Shown: positions 9,864-21,572 of the stretch, piece after piece
Position numbering within the stretch: the stretch's first letter is position 1
How the letters are laid out: each line of letters opens with the position of its first letter
NCBI GenBank assembly: GCA_036346205.1
Contig: JARFJB010000655.1
Location: forward strand, 2,212,001 to 2,276,000
DNA from: Vesta saturnalis
Taxonomy: Eukaryota > Arthropoda > Insecta > Coleoptera > Lampyridae
Direction: 5' to 3'
Length of the DNA stretch: 64,000 bases
Notes under the pieces: model-generated
Told to the model about the DNA's origin: nothing
The model's database searches: none
Seen by the model: the letters and a program-made list of their open reading frames with translations, nothing else
Translations under genes and position numbers: made by a program

Positions 9864-12800
9864 CTAGAATAAAAATGTTTCTTATTACTAGTAAATACTA
9901 AGCATACAGTATCTAAGCAGGTTTTACTAATCGGTATTTTATACAGTTGATCAACAAAAACATATGGTTTCTGAAGACACTTTGGTAAATGAATTAACAA
10001 TTTGATTCCACGTGGGTAAGGAAATGAAAACTGCAGTTCACCTTGACTCTCTTTTAACTAAATGTGTGAACTATAGTTGAATTAAACTTTGTCTAAAAGT
10101 TGAGTAATTTAATGCTTTCATGTCAATAACATCCGGTTAACCAAAATTGTAAGTTGTTACACAATCCAACACTGTCGACTAACTAATAATCCACTGGCTT
10201 ACCCTGTAAGATTATTTTGATGTACTGTGTGTGTGTAGTATTTTGATAACGTATGTAACGTATGCGTAATGTAAGTTGGTGTAATTGATACACCACTGGA
10301 ATTTAGTGGGGCATTGGTTATCGTGTGTAGGAATATTTGAATGCTATAGAAAGATTTTCGTGTTAAATTTGGTTGAGAAATAACGTTTTGAGTAAATTTT
10401 TATTGAGTGTCAAATTTGAGGGGTTAGTTAGCTAGTTGGTTAGAGGTTTTGGATAGTTCAAGCAGAGCTGGAGTACGGCGCGCGTAATAACCATTAGAAT
10501 GGTTAGTACTGGAGTTTATTTGTGAAAATTATAGTTTAGCCGACTGCATTAACCCATAAGGGGATAAATCGTATAGACATTCACAAATAAAATAAAATAT
10601 TGTGGGTTGAAGGAAAACATTAGTGATTTTCTTCAAGAAATAAAAAGTACTTAGACAGATTAGAAGTTAACACAGCAAATATTTTGTTATTAGTGTTCAA
10701 TTGTGGGACGCGTGACCTAATATTATTACAAATAAAACTGAAGGTAACCATTTAAGTAACCGAAATAAAGGTTTGTGTATATGGAAGTAACCATTTGTCA
10801 TTGTAGTAAACGTTTTGAAGGGCAAACATTACAGCATAAGGTGATGTGATGTTAGGCTAAAGAGCTCGTATGCCAGGTATGCGAGTGAACAAACCATAGA
10901 CACTGCGTTAGTGAGTACTACAGCCGAGTGCGTAGGGTAAATACGGCTACCTCTTGTTTTTGTGCATAGTGCATCTAAGAATTTAAAAAGATTACCGAGA
11001 GCAGATCATATGACAACTACCGCACCGAAAAAGGATTAATTAATGTAATACGCAAGAATTAGATTTAAATTTTATTGACAAGTACGATTATCTTTTTAAG
11101 TACATTTTTTTTTGTTATTATTGCGTTAATTACGGTTCATTCAAAGAAAAAAAAGATAATCGAACTTTAGTTATTTTGTTGTTTTTAGTGTTAGGAATTG
11201 GGGAACTTTAGTCTTAACGTATTGAATGCCGAATTTATCAATATATATCCGCTGTTTAATTTATTTTGTCATTTATTTGTGTCAATTGTGTGCCTAACTA
11301 ATTACACCTTCTGATAAGCGAAATTAGTCTGCATATTTTCGAATTTAAGGATCGATTGAAAATTACGTAATAAGCCAAATCGATCACAAAATTTCATTTT
11401 ATCTTTGAAATTTAAATGCAGAACACTACTAACAAAGTACTTATTATTTTTTTTTATTCAGCATAAATTACAGTTTTAAAGTATTAAAGTTTAAACCTAT
11501 TAATGAATGTCTAAATACGATTTTAAAGATAAAGCATTAATAAAATACAACGATTTTATTGATGATACAATCACTAACCGCTCTATGTTTGAATTATTAA
11601 GCAATCAATGAACATTTGTTGAGATAACAATTTATTATTAAACTGATTTCGTTTATTTTATTTAGAATTTTCTAAATTGGGAATATTTATTTAATTCAAA
11701 TATAAATTTACAGGTATACGAGGGATACTTAAAAAATATTCAAGTTAACGTCTTACGGTTTGGGAATTTTAGTTTGTACAGTGTGTATTTAATAAGTTTA
11801 CGACGACTCGTACATCTCAGAATTTTTTTAAGCTTCTGGATCAATTTATTTTGAAGTGTGATTGAATTTGAATGGCGAATGGTTTTACTGAGTAGGTTGC
11901 AATCCTGTCTTCCACAGTCAGATAGGATTAATTTACCATTTTACTCCTTATATCGACCACGCCCGTTTCCACTATAGCTGGCTTGACAAGTCGCTTATTT
12001 CGGTAAATATACACGACGCGTAGTGCGGTTTGGACGTGTAGCAATCCCAACCGAATTGTTGGTAACTCATACGTTTGGCTTTTAACTCGTATTCTCGACT
12101 TGCAACTCACAACTTAGACGTCTAATTCATAATTTCCAATTAGTGACTCACAATTACGTCTTGTAAATCGTATTTTCGACTATAGATTAGACCTTTTAAT
12201 GTGATAATGGCAGACTACAGACAAAATCAGGTTATAACAGGTCAAAAGAAATCAAAACCTTGAAAAATTTTATAAAATGCAGTTAAAGTACACTGCAAGT
12301 TAATAACCTTAAACATCTTTTTAGGTAAAATCGATATAGGCAGTACAGCTATGGGTATCCTGGCCCACGTAGGAATTCATATGTTGTAAGAGGTGACAGA
12401 TAGTCAGTTATAATTAAGTGTGAGAGAGAGACAGGTATATTGTGTCATGATCACTTCTTTTCTTTGGCGAAAAGGTTCATTGACCTCAAGTGGTGTCACA
12501 TTAGTATTCTTCGAAATTTAATTACCTTGTATGGAACAACACATGAACTTCCAACCTAAAAAATGGAGATCAAAATGAATGAAATAATTTTTTCAGATAA
12601 TTGTCGATCCCTTCGTTTATAACGAAAATAGGTAATATTTTAAAAACAAAATTAATTATCTATGTCAGAATGACATTTAAAACTTCATGTCAGATAGAGT
12701 TTAATAGACATAAATCCATATTAACGTAAAAAAATTCCAAAGCCGTCTGTTTCTATAAAAATATCGGTAATACAGTTCAAGCAACCACACACACACACAC

Positions 12801-14470
12801 ACACATACACGCTCACACACGCACGCAACCACGCACGCGCACCTGCATGCATATTTGTAAACAGCGCTTCATCATTTATGTATGTGGTTAAAAACCTTTT
12901 TTTACACACTATTTTTCTATTTTTTATTCAACATCGTCATCATTGGCGTTGCTTTCCCATAGTAATGTAGCCGCTTATAGCTTTACTTTATTAATCCAAT
13001 TTTGTTTTTTGGTGGATTACTATCCTTTGTTCACTAATCACTACACCTGATATTAAAATTATCGTTACTAGTTTTAACCTTTAACACTTATATTTTATAG
13101 TGTTGGGCGTGTCTTCACAAAATGTACACACACTAAAAAGGTGAGATACCTAGGTACCTGAGTCAGTAATTCAAAATAATCTTTGATTCTTCAAGAATCA
13201 TGCCAAAGAAGTTAATTTACATACCCCCCCCCCCCAAAGCAAACCGAAAAGATTTTTCGGTTGGTAAAGTTTGGTTTTGAACATTTTTCAAAAATATCAA
13301 TCTTTAGTTGACTGCATTGTAGGGAACTGAACACCAGTTGATTTACGACGTTACTTCATAAAATAGGATTAATCCTTACGTTTTGCGGCTATATAAAGCT
13401 TTCATTGAATAAAGGGAGAAAAAAAATTGGTAGGAAAGGTAAATTTATTATGACAAGCAGATGATAATAAGCTGAAAAGCTCAATACAACTTTGAAAAGG
13501 AAAAAAGGAGCAGTATGAAATCTAAAATAGAAACTTGGACCCCTTTGGGTCCCTTCGAACGTATTGTTAACTATTCAGTTCTCTGCGTACTTTCAATTTT
13601 CGATCATAAACATAAACGTTCCTTATTCAGTTGGTGTTCAACACACTTTTGTTTTCCAGCATAAGAGGGTGATTTTAATCAGTAAAAATTAAGCTAACAC
13701 CCTTCTGTTTTCTCACAACTGTTTTTTCCACACTATCTCTCAACCCCTACTTTAATTCCCCAATTTTAATGCACTTCGTCTCTTTATTTTTTGGCTTCTG
13801 TACCTTAAAACTGGTTTTAACTTCTTGGCCATTCAACTTGAAGTAAAGTTGTTTTTATAAAATCCCAAATTGGTGCAGCATCTTTAAAACCTTTGGTTTG
13901 TAATTTTAAAAAACACTTTTCCTGATCCATATTGATTTTAGTGAGATAATTCAAATGATTACCTTAATTAATTGATTACCCAACTTTCAAGATGTCTATG
14001 CGAGATGTTCAAACAAGTTGAAAGCCCTGAGACCTTATTTTATAACGCTAGAGCAGACTCAAGCTGTTCAGTTCAAAAGGACCTTAATTTAAGATGTTAA
14101 TCCAAAATATTGAAACTAAGATAGGAATCCAATTTCAAGATTCTGCCAAACTGGCTTTATTTTAAAGTTCTGGACGAAGATGTTGACAGCAGCTCAAGAT
14201 GCTAATTTTGACGTAAGAGACAGATTTCAAAATTCTTTTAAACGCACCATATTTTAAGGTGTTGATTAAACAAGCTCAAACAATTTTTAAAAACTTGCCA
14301 AATTACGTGGCATAAAGATATGCCAGAGCAAGAAATACTTTTGGCTACCCACATGTGACATGGCAAAGTAGCGTGGTTTTTCTTAAACGGAGAATCGGTC
14401 TATTAAAAATCGAATATTAGCAGTTTTACTTATTTCTGGACCGCAATCATTCACAAACAGTTAGAAGACC
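9864..14470. other. intergenic AT-rich flank upstream of the axotactin-like gene
   Basis: No supported coding region. It presumably contains the promoter and a 5' untranslated exon of the host gene, which I cannot place. Recognisable items are a CA-rich tract at 12784-12806, a C12 run near 13226, the dispersed repeat at 12520-12715, and degenerate tandem repeats of roughly 60 bp at 13980-14300 (recurring TTCAAGAT, TTTTAAGATGTTGA and AAGCTCAA words). Confidence 0.6.
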
Positions 14471-14519
14471 TTAATAATTTCAATTCAATTCAAGTGTCAT
14501 TTGATGTGATCTCCAGCAA

Positions 14520-14821
14520 ACGATTTCTTAACCTACAAGAATCCTTGATAACGCTAACCATACCCCACATCTTCTAGATCTCTTTCTTACATCAAATCGA
14601 CTTGTTGATAAAACTTCAGTTCTTTCACCACTAGGTCTATGTGACCATTATCTAATAGAAATAACTTCTACTGTCCCTAATTTATCTGTCGTTCGCAATA
14701 CTGATAGAGCCTTGTGGTGTTTTAAGTCAGTTAAATGGAGTGATTTACGGAATCACCTTCAAACCTTTCGGTGGCGTGAATATCGTTTTAAGTTGTCCTG
14801 ATCTTCGGAGTTTGCTTTGAC
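14520..14821 (+). pseudogene. LINE-A (non-LTR retrotransposon), endonuclease-end fragment
   Basis: Reads 'NHTPHLLDLFLTSN', 'VLSPLGLCDHYLIEI' and 'WSDLRNHLQTF', typical of the C-terminal endonuclease region and linker of jockey/CR1-like LINE ORF2. It stops exactly at the 15.4-kb palindromic insertion and resumes at 30189 with 'SRSEPWFNKACADAI'. The same family occurs at 36.4-39.2 kb and 63.3-64 kb. Confidence 0.75.
14816..14821. repeat. target site duplication TTTGAC (left)
   Basis: A 6-bp direct repeat of 30189-30194 flanking the palindromic element. Six-base duplications are the Polinton/Maverick hallmark. Confidence 0.85.
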
Positions 14822-14839
14822 AGTAGACATATAAGGCCG

Positions 14840-15600
14840 ATCCTGGACCAGTTCAAGGTCACCCATGTAAATCTTATGGGGATTTATTTCAAGGTCAAGT
14901 GAGTTTTCTCGTTATGCCAGAACGCGCTCCACGTCTCAAGCATGCTTGTGGTGGGGATTTAAATTTTGGTCACTCGCCCTCTGGTGGTGAAATCGGAAGC
15001 TTTTGGAGCTCTTTCAAGGTCGAACTTTAAGCGGGAGATTTAAAATGTAGTTGGTCAAGGTCAAAGCTAAAAGTTGCAAGGTAATCATAAATCAAAATAG
15101 TTTTGAAGGTCAAAGGTTATTGACTTACGGTGGTTTCTTAGAAATATAAAAGGTCAAGGTGAAAAGCTAAAATAGAAGTTGCAAGGTAATCATAAATCTA
15201 AAAATAGTTTTCAAGGTCAAAGGTTATTGACCTACGGTGGTGTCATATTTCTTAGAAGTATAAAAAGGTCAAGGTGAAAAGCTAAAAATAGAAATTGCAA
15301 GGTAATCATAAATCTAAGAATATAATTTTCAAGGTCAAACTTTTTAGGGGGAAATATAAATTTTTGGAGCTGATCATCATCATCATATTATATTTATAGT
15401 CAAGGTCAACAGTAGGTATTTAACAAGTTTAAGCACGTTGTAATATGTAGGACACATATTTCTTATATAAATTACGTGTATCCTAACTCACCGTGCACGT
15501 AGCGTACCCGTTTCAAGGTCACAGGTTAGTAACATTGCCTATTTCAAGGGGTAGCAACCCTGCTAAGTCCCTCGCTTCAAGGTCACCAGAAAAGTTACTA
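14840..15600. promoter_or_regulatory. cluster of TCAAGGTCA half-sites in left terminal region
   Basis: TTCAAGGTCA or close variants recur more than ten times in about 750 bp (for example near 14850, 14889, 15012, 15055, 15213, 15268, 15328, 15398, 15515, 15575), partly as AGGTCAAGGT dimers. TCAAGGTCA is the known monomer site of FTZ-F1 (NR5A) and ERR nuclear receptors. Sites lie both inside and outside the local 105-118-bp tandem units at 15050-15345. The mirror cluster is at about 29,400-30,170. Receptor binding is inference. Confidence 0.4.
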
Positions 15601-15689
15601 GGTTTTGACTATCCTGAAGGTCATTGCCCTCAGTCTCAAGCAAGTCTATGCATGTTTCAAGGGCACGTCCTATTCTGAGAAATCAAGAA

Positions 15690-16290
15690 CAAAGGGGTTG
15701 TTTAAAGTCTATGCTTTCAAGGTCGCATGAGAGAACAAAGACGATCTATTGTTTCGGCTGAGTCATGGCTTCTGAAATTCTAGGAAATCAAGAACAAAGA
15801 CGATGCATTGTCGATGGTTCAAAGTCTATGCTTTCAAGGCCACATGAAAGAACAAAGACTATCTATTGTTCCGTTATTCTAAAAATAGATTGTTATCTCA
15901 ATTCTAGGAAATCAATAACAAAGGTGACCCATTGTCAACGCTTCAAAGTCTATGCTTACAATTTTCAAGGTAAAAGAACAAAAGCGATTCATTCTTCTGG
16001 TCGAGTTATAAAAATAAATTGTTATCTCAATTCTGAGAAATCATGAACAAAGACGATGTATTGTTCAAAGTCTATGCTTATAATTTTCAAAGGTAAATGA
16101 GCAAAGACGATTCATTGTTCTGGTTGATTTATAAAATAGATTGTTATCTAAATACATCTCTTTCAAGAACAAAGCAATCCATTGTCAACGATTTAAAGTT
16201 TATGCTTATAAGGTCACACCTCTGATAACAAAGACGATCCATTATTCAGTTATTTTAAAATAGATTGTTATCTCAATTCTAGGAAATCAA
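15690..16290 (+). repeat. 122-bp minisatellite, five copies, left arm
   Basis: The word AAAGTCTATGCTT recurs near 15700, 15819, 15941, 16064 and 16191, so the period is about 119-127 bp. Each unit also holds GAACAAAGACGAT and AGATTGTTATCTCAATTCT. The apparent ORF across it is repeat-encoded. The mirror array is at about 28,740-29,340. Confidence 0.75.
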
Positions 16291-16327
16291 GAGCCCTGAG
16301 GTGCATGTTTCAAGCAATGCCACACCC

Positions 16328-16437
16328 CTCAAGTGAGCTAAACAGGTGGCCGTTCCCCTAAACCGGTAGCCGTTTCCTAAAACAGGTAGCTGTTTCTTTA
16401 AACAGGGTCCGTTTCCCAAAACAGATAGCTGTTTCGC
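16328..16437 (+). repeat. about 22-bp minisatellite (GTAGC-GTTTC-AAACAG), left arm
   Basis: Five or six degenerate units of the form GGTAGCCGTTTCCTAAAACA in a row. Related motifs recur at 19080-19210 in this element and at 5160-5350 in the host intron. The mirror copy is near 28,590-28,690. Confidence 0.65.
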
Positions 16438-16996
16438 AACATTTCTTAGAAATATAGAAAGGTCAGGGTGAAAAGCTAAAATAGAAATTGCAAGGTAATC
16501 ATAAATCTAAGAATAGAATTTTCAAGGTCTACTCCACTTGAAGGTTACGACGAAGATCTCATAAGGTATGCATAAAAAGTAGGTCATGAGCTCATTGAAG
16601 GTGAATACTCCACTTCAAGCTAAAAATAGAAATTGCAATGTCACCATCCTCATCATATTACTGGGGAAATTTGTATGTCAAGGTCAGAAGCTAAAAAATA
16701 GAAACTGCAATGTCATCATCATCATATTACAATTCTTAGAAGTCTTAGTGTGGCCAAAGGTTATTGATCTGTATATCATAGCTAAAATGGTTGGTTCAAG
16801 TCCTCACTAAAAGGTGATCGCGTTACAGCTAAAAAGTATAGTGACAGCATCATCGTTGAAAGTAGCTTATGCGCGTAACCAGATATGTATGGTAATCAAA
16901 GAGATGGTTCATATCTGCACTAATGTAACATAGTGGGGTCGTTTAGAGTAACAATATAAGGAAATAGTGTAATGGGTAGTGAGTGTTGTGTCAAAC

Positions 16997-17334
16997 ATGT
17001 GGATGGCATACGCTCAAGAGCAATGGACCAAAGCAACTGACCTGAGAACAGCGGTGGAACGCTTGAAGCAAGAATTTTCAGCATTAGTATTCGATGCCGA
17101 ACATGAGGCGGTTTACGGGGGAGGTGATTATAGTGAAGCGGAGTGTAACGTCCTAGTGAAAAAGTATGAAAAGGAGTAAAGATATGTGAAAAGTTTTTAA
17201 ATTTAAAGGAAATATGTAGAACATGTTTTGTAGAAGAACTGAAAGCTGTGCAATTGCATCAGTTTTGCAACGATGTAAAAAAATGGACGGCATCTCCTGA
17301 TGGTAGCAGTTCATCCTCATCAGATGCAGATTAG
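16997..17334 (+). pseudogene. acidic Ser-tailed hypothetical protein, left arm (one frameshift)
   Basis: From ATG 16997 a predicted helical stretch (TKATDLRTAVERLKQEF) leads to 'GGDYSEAECNVLVKKYEK'. A shift of one base near 17175 then continues as 'ICEKFLNLKEICRTC' and ends in 'TASPDGSSSSSSDAD'. The single shift is present in both arms. The right arm has an additional two-base difference in an A run near 27747 that closes the tail early. The in-frame codon 18 nt further upstream is GTG. No family recognised. It is the first gene-like ORF inward from the terminus. Confidence 0.45.
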
Positions 17335-17446
17335 CCTATCAATACAATTATCAAAGTACACTCTCCCCTCTAACATCATGATGCAGTAATATATAGGACA
17401 GTTCCGGTGTCAACTATAATTCATAAGCGTTCTCGAATCAATAAAG

Positions 17447-17698
17447 ATGGATCTATCTGCATTGAACAGTAGCACTTTCTGTAAATCCTTCACGAACGTA
17501 AAGACGCAAAATATAAAGTGATTGATATGAATACTATCAACACAAAGTATGGGAAACATATTATCATTGAAACCCAGAACTTTAAGTGCATACTTACCTT
17601 AGGATTTTATGAATAGTTCAAAAGAAGAAGAAGATCGCATTGAAAAGTTTAAGCAATATCCGGTTGAGAATGAGGCATTACCAGCACCGGAACTGTAG
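17447..17698 (+). pseudogene. 'TKYG' small protein, left arm (frameshifted)
   Basis: Same gene as 27331-27582. The left arm has lost one A in 'AACGTAAAGACG' and gained one A before the GAAGAAGAA run, so the frame is broken twice. The motif 'NTKYGKHIIIE' is still readable. Confidence 0.5.
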
Positions 17699-18180
17699 GA
17701 AAGATGACTAATTTAACATTTATGTAAAAAAAATAATAACATATATATCTATGTATAATTGTTTGGAAATAAATTATATATTTTTGTTGCAAAAGAAAGT
17801 CTTCTATTTTTGATTAAATGAAGGGTATATCATAATGAAGAGAGCTGCTATTGATGAGACTAAAAAAAAATGTAGCGTATAATAATATGGTGTCTGCAGC
17901 TATATTGGCTAAGCTCTTCAAGGTTAAGATTTATTGGTATCATATTACAATTCATACCAACCAATCTTCAAGGTTAAATTTTATTGACAAGGTATTGAGG
18001 AGGTATAATATTACAGTTCTTATGTTAGACTCTTAACGGTTCTTAGGAATAGCAAAATAAGCATTCTTAACCAATCACACATGTAACTGACTTTGTGCAT
18101 GCTCGGTATTGCTCGGGTATCCTCGTGAGTCTACCCTTCTATATAAGTTTAAATTTTATAATCACATATCATTCCTTCAA

Positions 18181-18372
<192 letters not shown>

Positions 18373-18482
18373 CCAGAAAATCAGTTCAATTTGTTTAAAT
18401 GTAGCATGTAGAAATACTGCACGATTGCATTAGCGCATATACAACACGCTAACGAAGACAACCAGACAAATATAGAAAAGTA

Positions 18483-18911
18483 ATGATTGTTATAATTGAT
18501 GTGCAAGGATTCAAAACAGCAAGAAATATATTTACACCTAAGGAACTAGCGATATATAATGGAGAGCAAATTGTTCATTACGTATTCAAACCTCCATTTC
18601 CATGGCACACCTTGGATAGTGAATTTCAAAAGCAAGCTAATTGGTTAATTCACAACCACCATTTTATCAAGTGGGAATATGGATATACTTCTCACGTCTA
18701 TTCCTAGTATACTTAGTGATTGCATATCAACAACAGATGAGGTGTACGTTAAAGGACGAGAGAAAGCTGAATTTATTCAAAATTTTAAAACAAAGCATTA
18801 CAGTGTTTGAAGAACAACATACTTTACCCAAACTTCATCCATGCTGTTTTTTCATACACAAAACACTTGTCACTGCGCGTTGACTCATGTATATCATTTA
18901 TATGAAAAATT
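18483..18911 (+). pseudogene. DVQGF exonuclease-like protein, left arm (frameshifted)
   Basis: Same gene as 26071-26520. The left arm has lost one C near 18694 (CTCACG against CTCCACG), which closes the frame after 74 codons, and has more indels near 18785. See the right-arm entry for family and motifs. Confidence 0.6.
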
Positions 18912-18945
18912 GTAGCGAAATTCTAATAAAGATTTATTAACTGAC

Positions 18946-19035
18946 ATGTCTTATTCACATGTATTACCTCAACGCTTTTATGAGTATTTCAAAGAAGAAG
19001 AAGAAGAAGAAGAAGAAGAAGAACTAGATAATTAA
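18946..19035 (+). CDS. short Glu-run ORF in left arm
   Basis: A 29-residue frame ending 'LPQRFYEYFKEEEE...ELDN', where a GAA trinucleotide repeat codes the Glu run. 'RFYEYFKEEE' resembles the tail of the TKYG protein ('GFYE*FKEEED'), so this may be a displaced 3' exon or a duplicated tail of that gene. In the right arm the GAA tract is shorter (25979-26005). Confidence 0.3.
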   Translation: MSYSHVLPQRFYEYFKEEEEEEEEEELDN

Positions 19036-19226
19036 AAATGTTATCTAAGAATAAACATTTGGATAATGAGAACCTAAACTGCTTTCGGTCTACTGAAACA
19101 GATACCGGTTCTGAGAAACAGCTACCTGTTTTGAGCTGTTTTCGGAAACCGGAAAGTTGTTTTGAGCTGTTTCTGCCTGTTGCTAGAAAATAGGGATCTG
19201 TTTTTGAGCTGACTGCATCAAAGTTT

Positions 19227-19452
19227 ATGCTATTCACATTTTCGGTCTTTACAATGTTCTACCGAACAAAATTTAAAAGAATATTTGATAAAGGTTATAT
19301 ACCAAATTGGTTTAGTGAACTTTTCAAGATTGTTAAAGTGCATGTAAGGAATCCGGTCACGTACTTACTACAAGACAGGGACACCTATTCATATACAGGA
19401 ACTGCAAAAGGTTAAATATCTCGATGTGTATTTGGTGGAAAAGGTCATTTGA
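19227..19452 (+). pseudogene. Polinton-type integrase C-terminal fragment, left arm
   Basis: Same fragment as 25543-25767, with an extra A at about 19410 that closes the frame after 'TGTAKG'. Upstream, where the integrase catalytic core would be, lies only the GTTTT/GGAAAC minisatellite (19080-19210). Confidence 0.6.
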
Positions 19453-19549
19453 CGTAAAGTGGTTGGGATTAAAAAATGGATCGACGTTGATAATGTAGTT
19501 TATAAGCATATTATTATTATTGTAAGGCAATAATCTCATTTATAATTCA

Positions 19550-19660
19550 ATGATGCCGGTAAGAACAACAAGCACTTTGGAACACTTAAATTACTGTAGA
19601 AAGCATCACTATTGGTTTAATAACGGATATAAATGTCCTGCTTGTATAGGTACCGACTAG
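19550..19660 (+). CDS. 36-aa zinc-binding-type mini-ORF, left arm
   Basis: Starts MMPVRTTSTLEH and contains H-x3-C-x2-H then C-x2-C ('HLNYCRKHHYW', 'YKCPACIGTD'), a compact zinc-ribbon-like pattern. The copy in the right arm (about 25335-25445, minus) looks identical, unlike most neighbours. Too short to name; it could be the last exon of a larger gene. Confidence 0.4.
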   Translation: MMPVRTTSTLEHLNYCRKHHYWFNNGYKCPACIGTD

Positions 19661-19828
19661 TAAGAATATAACTTATTGTAAGATAGTGTGTACTTAAGGA
19701 ACTAACGTAGAATGTAATTTCTGTAAGAATAATAAAAGACCAATTGTAATTTGTATTATTTATTAATAATAATAAAACATACTGATACATAAATATTAGC
19801 CCTAAAGTGTTTATGTAGTCCTCAAATT

Positions 19829-20152
19829 ATGAGTGATGCATCTAATGCAATTGATACCACTTATGGAGTCCTTTACGGCATTTCAAGCGATAAGTGGTCA
19901 ATCGACAAGACACCGGTAAATACAGACGGAAAGGATTTGGTTATTAAGGGGGTTGATGCGAGCGGTCTCTATGATCTAATAATAGTAATGAATGAACCAG
20001 ATAAACGTCTAATAACTAGCGAAGACGAGGCGAACTATACGCTCCAATCTTAATTGCAACTAATGCAGCTCGTTGTGATAACAACCCGGATGAACAATTG
20101 AAAGGTACACGTATCAAAAAAATATACAGGGATAATTAAACCCTTATTTTGA
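19829..20152 (+). pseudogene. DUF8207-like protein, left arm (two frameshifts)
   Basis: From ATG 19829: 'DTTYGVLYGISSDKWSID', 'GLYDLIIVMNEPD' and 'TSEDEANY', then after a one-base shift 'APILIATNAARCDNNPDEQ', and after a second shift in an A7 run 'KYTGIIKPLF' to the stop at 20150-20152. The layout (YG...W.I, GL.elI, T.eD..nY..iL..TNA...n.P, K...IIKP) matches the uncharacterised domain I know as DUF8207, common in arthropod mobile elements. Both arms share the frameshifts. It sits inward of the integrase fragment. Confidence 0.6.
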
Positions 20153-20345
20153 AAGGATGCATGTTTATAATAAAAAGGCTTCTCCGTGATTGCATTATTC
20201 AGTAAACTTTTTATTGCTAGAAATGGTGAAAGTAATAAGAATGATAAGGAGAGAAAAATAATTATTAAGTATTGACGAGAGGAAGAAAAGACTTGAGGCG
20301 TTAATCAAGGAAATAAAAAAATTGAGGGTAGATTTAGAGCTGTAA
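20149..20345 (+). pseudogene. basic coiled-coil ORF, truncated first copy (left arm)
   Basis: Begins with a direct repeat (AAAGGATGCATG...CATTGCTAGAAATGG) that recurs at 20492. Encodes 'SIDERKKRLEALIKEIKKLR' but with a stop after 'MIRREK'. The mirror in the right arm is about 24650-24850. Confidence 0.4.
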
Positions 20346-20564
20346 AGGTGCTTTAGTAAATAAGTAATTACATGTATGTTATATTGGAAAAGCACTTCAT
20401 TTGAAAAAATAAAGTAGTTTCCAAAATTTGTAAGAAGTTGCAAGGTAATCATTCATAGAAATCTGAAAGTTTTTGAGTAGGTTAGCAGTTTTGAAAGGAT
20501 GCATGTTTATAATAAAAAGGCTTCTCCGTGATTGCATGATTCAGTAAACTTTTCATTGCTAGAA

Positions 20565-20738
20565 ATGGTGAAAGTAATAAGATTGATAAGGAGAGAAAGA
20601 AAGAAAGAATTATTAAGTATTGATGAGAGAAAGAAAAGGCTCGAGGTGTTAATCAAGGAAATAAAAAAATTGAGGGTAGATTTAGAGCTGTATGAGCTAA
20701 AAAAGAAAATGATGCAACTTCGAGTGAATGTGCCATGA
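20565..20738 (+). CDS. basic coiled-coil protein, left arm
   Basis: 57 codons from ATG 20565: 'RRERKKELLSIDERKKRLEV', 'LIKEIKKLRVDLEL', 'YELKKKMMQLRV'. Almost entirely heptad-like and strongly basic. A partner paralogue lies just upstream (20221-20343) and a third fragment in the spacer (22157-22263). The right arm copy (about 24264-24437) has lost one A in 'ATAAAAAAATTG' and is frameshifted. Possibly the N-terminal coiled coil that precedes DUF8207-type domains in other elements; unproven. Confidence 0.4.
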   Translation: MVKVIRLIRRERKKELLSIDERKKRLEVLIKEIKKLRVDLELYELKKKMMQLRVNVP

Positions 20739-21009
20739 AAAGGTGCTTTAGTAAATAAGTAATTACATGTATGTTATATTGCATAAGGAAAAGGCACTTC
20801 ATTTGAAAAAAATAAAGTGTGTGTGTAGGCATAGAAGAAAGAAAAAAAGTGAAATTTCTGTTTGGTTTTAATTGAATTATATAGATATATATATATATTA
20901 AACGAGTTTCTTATCATGACTTAAATTATACGAATTATGTAGGAAGAAATGACACATAAAGCTTATATATATTTATATTTATTTATAAATCACTAATCCT
21001 TTACCCAAA

Positions 21010-21372
21010 ATTCCAATTTTTGGCATGTATACTAAACAAGTAAGAGCGCAATAGGTAGCAGTCCAAAATTCTCAAAACTAAAAAATGTGAAAAAAATTTT
21101 CAATGATTAATGATAAAGTTTGTAGTTTTGATATGTAATTGAACGTTGTTAATCGCTTAATAAATCACAACTCGATAATCCTTTACCCAAAAATTCTGAA
21201 TTTTCGTATATATACCCAATAAGTAAGAGCGCCAATTATAGCAGTTTCCAAAATTTGAAAACACAAAAAAATGTGATAAAAAATGTGATGAAACAATTCA
21301 TGTTAGCAATTAAAGTACTACTGAAATTGCTTAATAAATCACAACTCGATAATCCTTTACCCAAAAATTCTG

Positions 21373-21373
<1 letters not shown>
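21010..21373 (+). repeat. about 180-bp tandem units at inner end of left arm
   Basis: Two units containing TAATCCTTTACCCAAAAATTC, a CAATAAGTAAGAGCGC-type word and AAATCACAACTCGA. They end abruptly at a 34-bp CA tract (21375-21408). Confidence 0.75.
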
Positions 21374-21410
<37 letters not shown>

Positions 21411-21572
21411 TATGGTTTGGGGATATAATAAAAAGAAACGTATGTGCTATATCTTTATATGGAATAAAAATAGAAAAAAAAATGTTACAATTAAAAAAAA
21501 AAATTTAAGGTGTGATCTGAAACAAAAAATCAGTTAAATTACAAAATTATAATTATGTATAGAAATACATAC

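Noticed and set aside
11928..12110. 60-codon ORF in the intergenic flank
   Set aside because: No motif, no splice context, short; expected by chance.
15765..16046. 93-codon ORF starting MASEILGNQEQRR (and mirror at 29007-29258)
   Set aside because: Lies wholly in the 122-bp minisatellite; the peptide repeats with the DNA unit and the two arms end it differently.
16586..16810. 74-codon ORF starting MSSLKVNTPLQAK (and mirror at 28216-28440)
   Set aside because: Built from repeated AAAAATAGAAATTGCAATGTCA-type units; looks repeat-encoded.
17851..18036. 61-codon ORF starting MMRLKKNVAY (and mirror at 26993-27178)
   Set aside because: Open in both arms but composed of two copies of a TTCAAGGTTAA...ATATTACA unit; no protein-like pattern, so not called.
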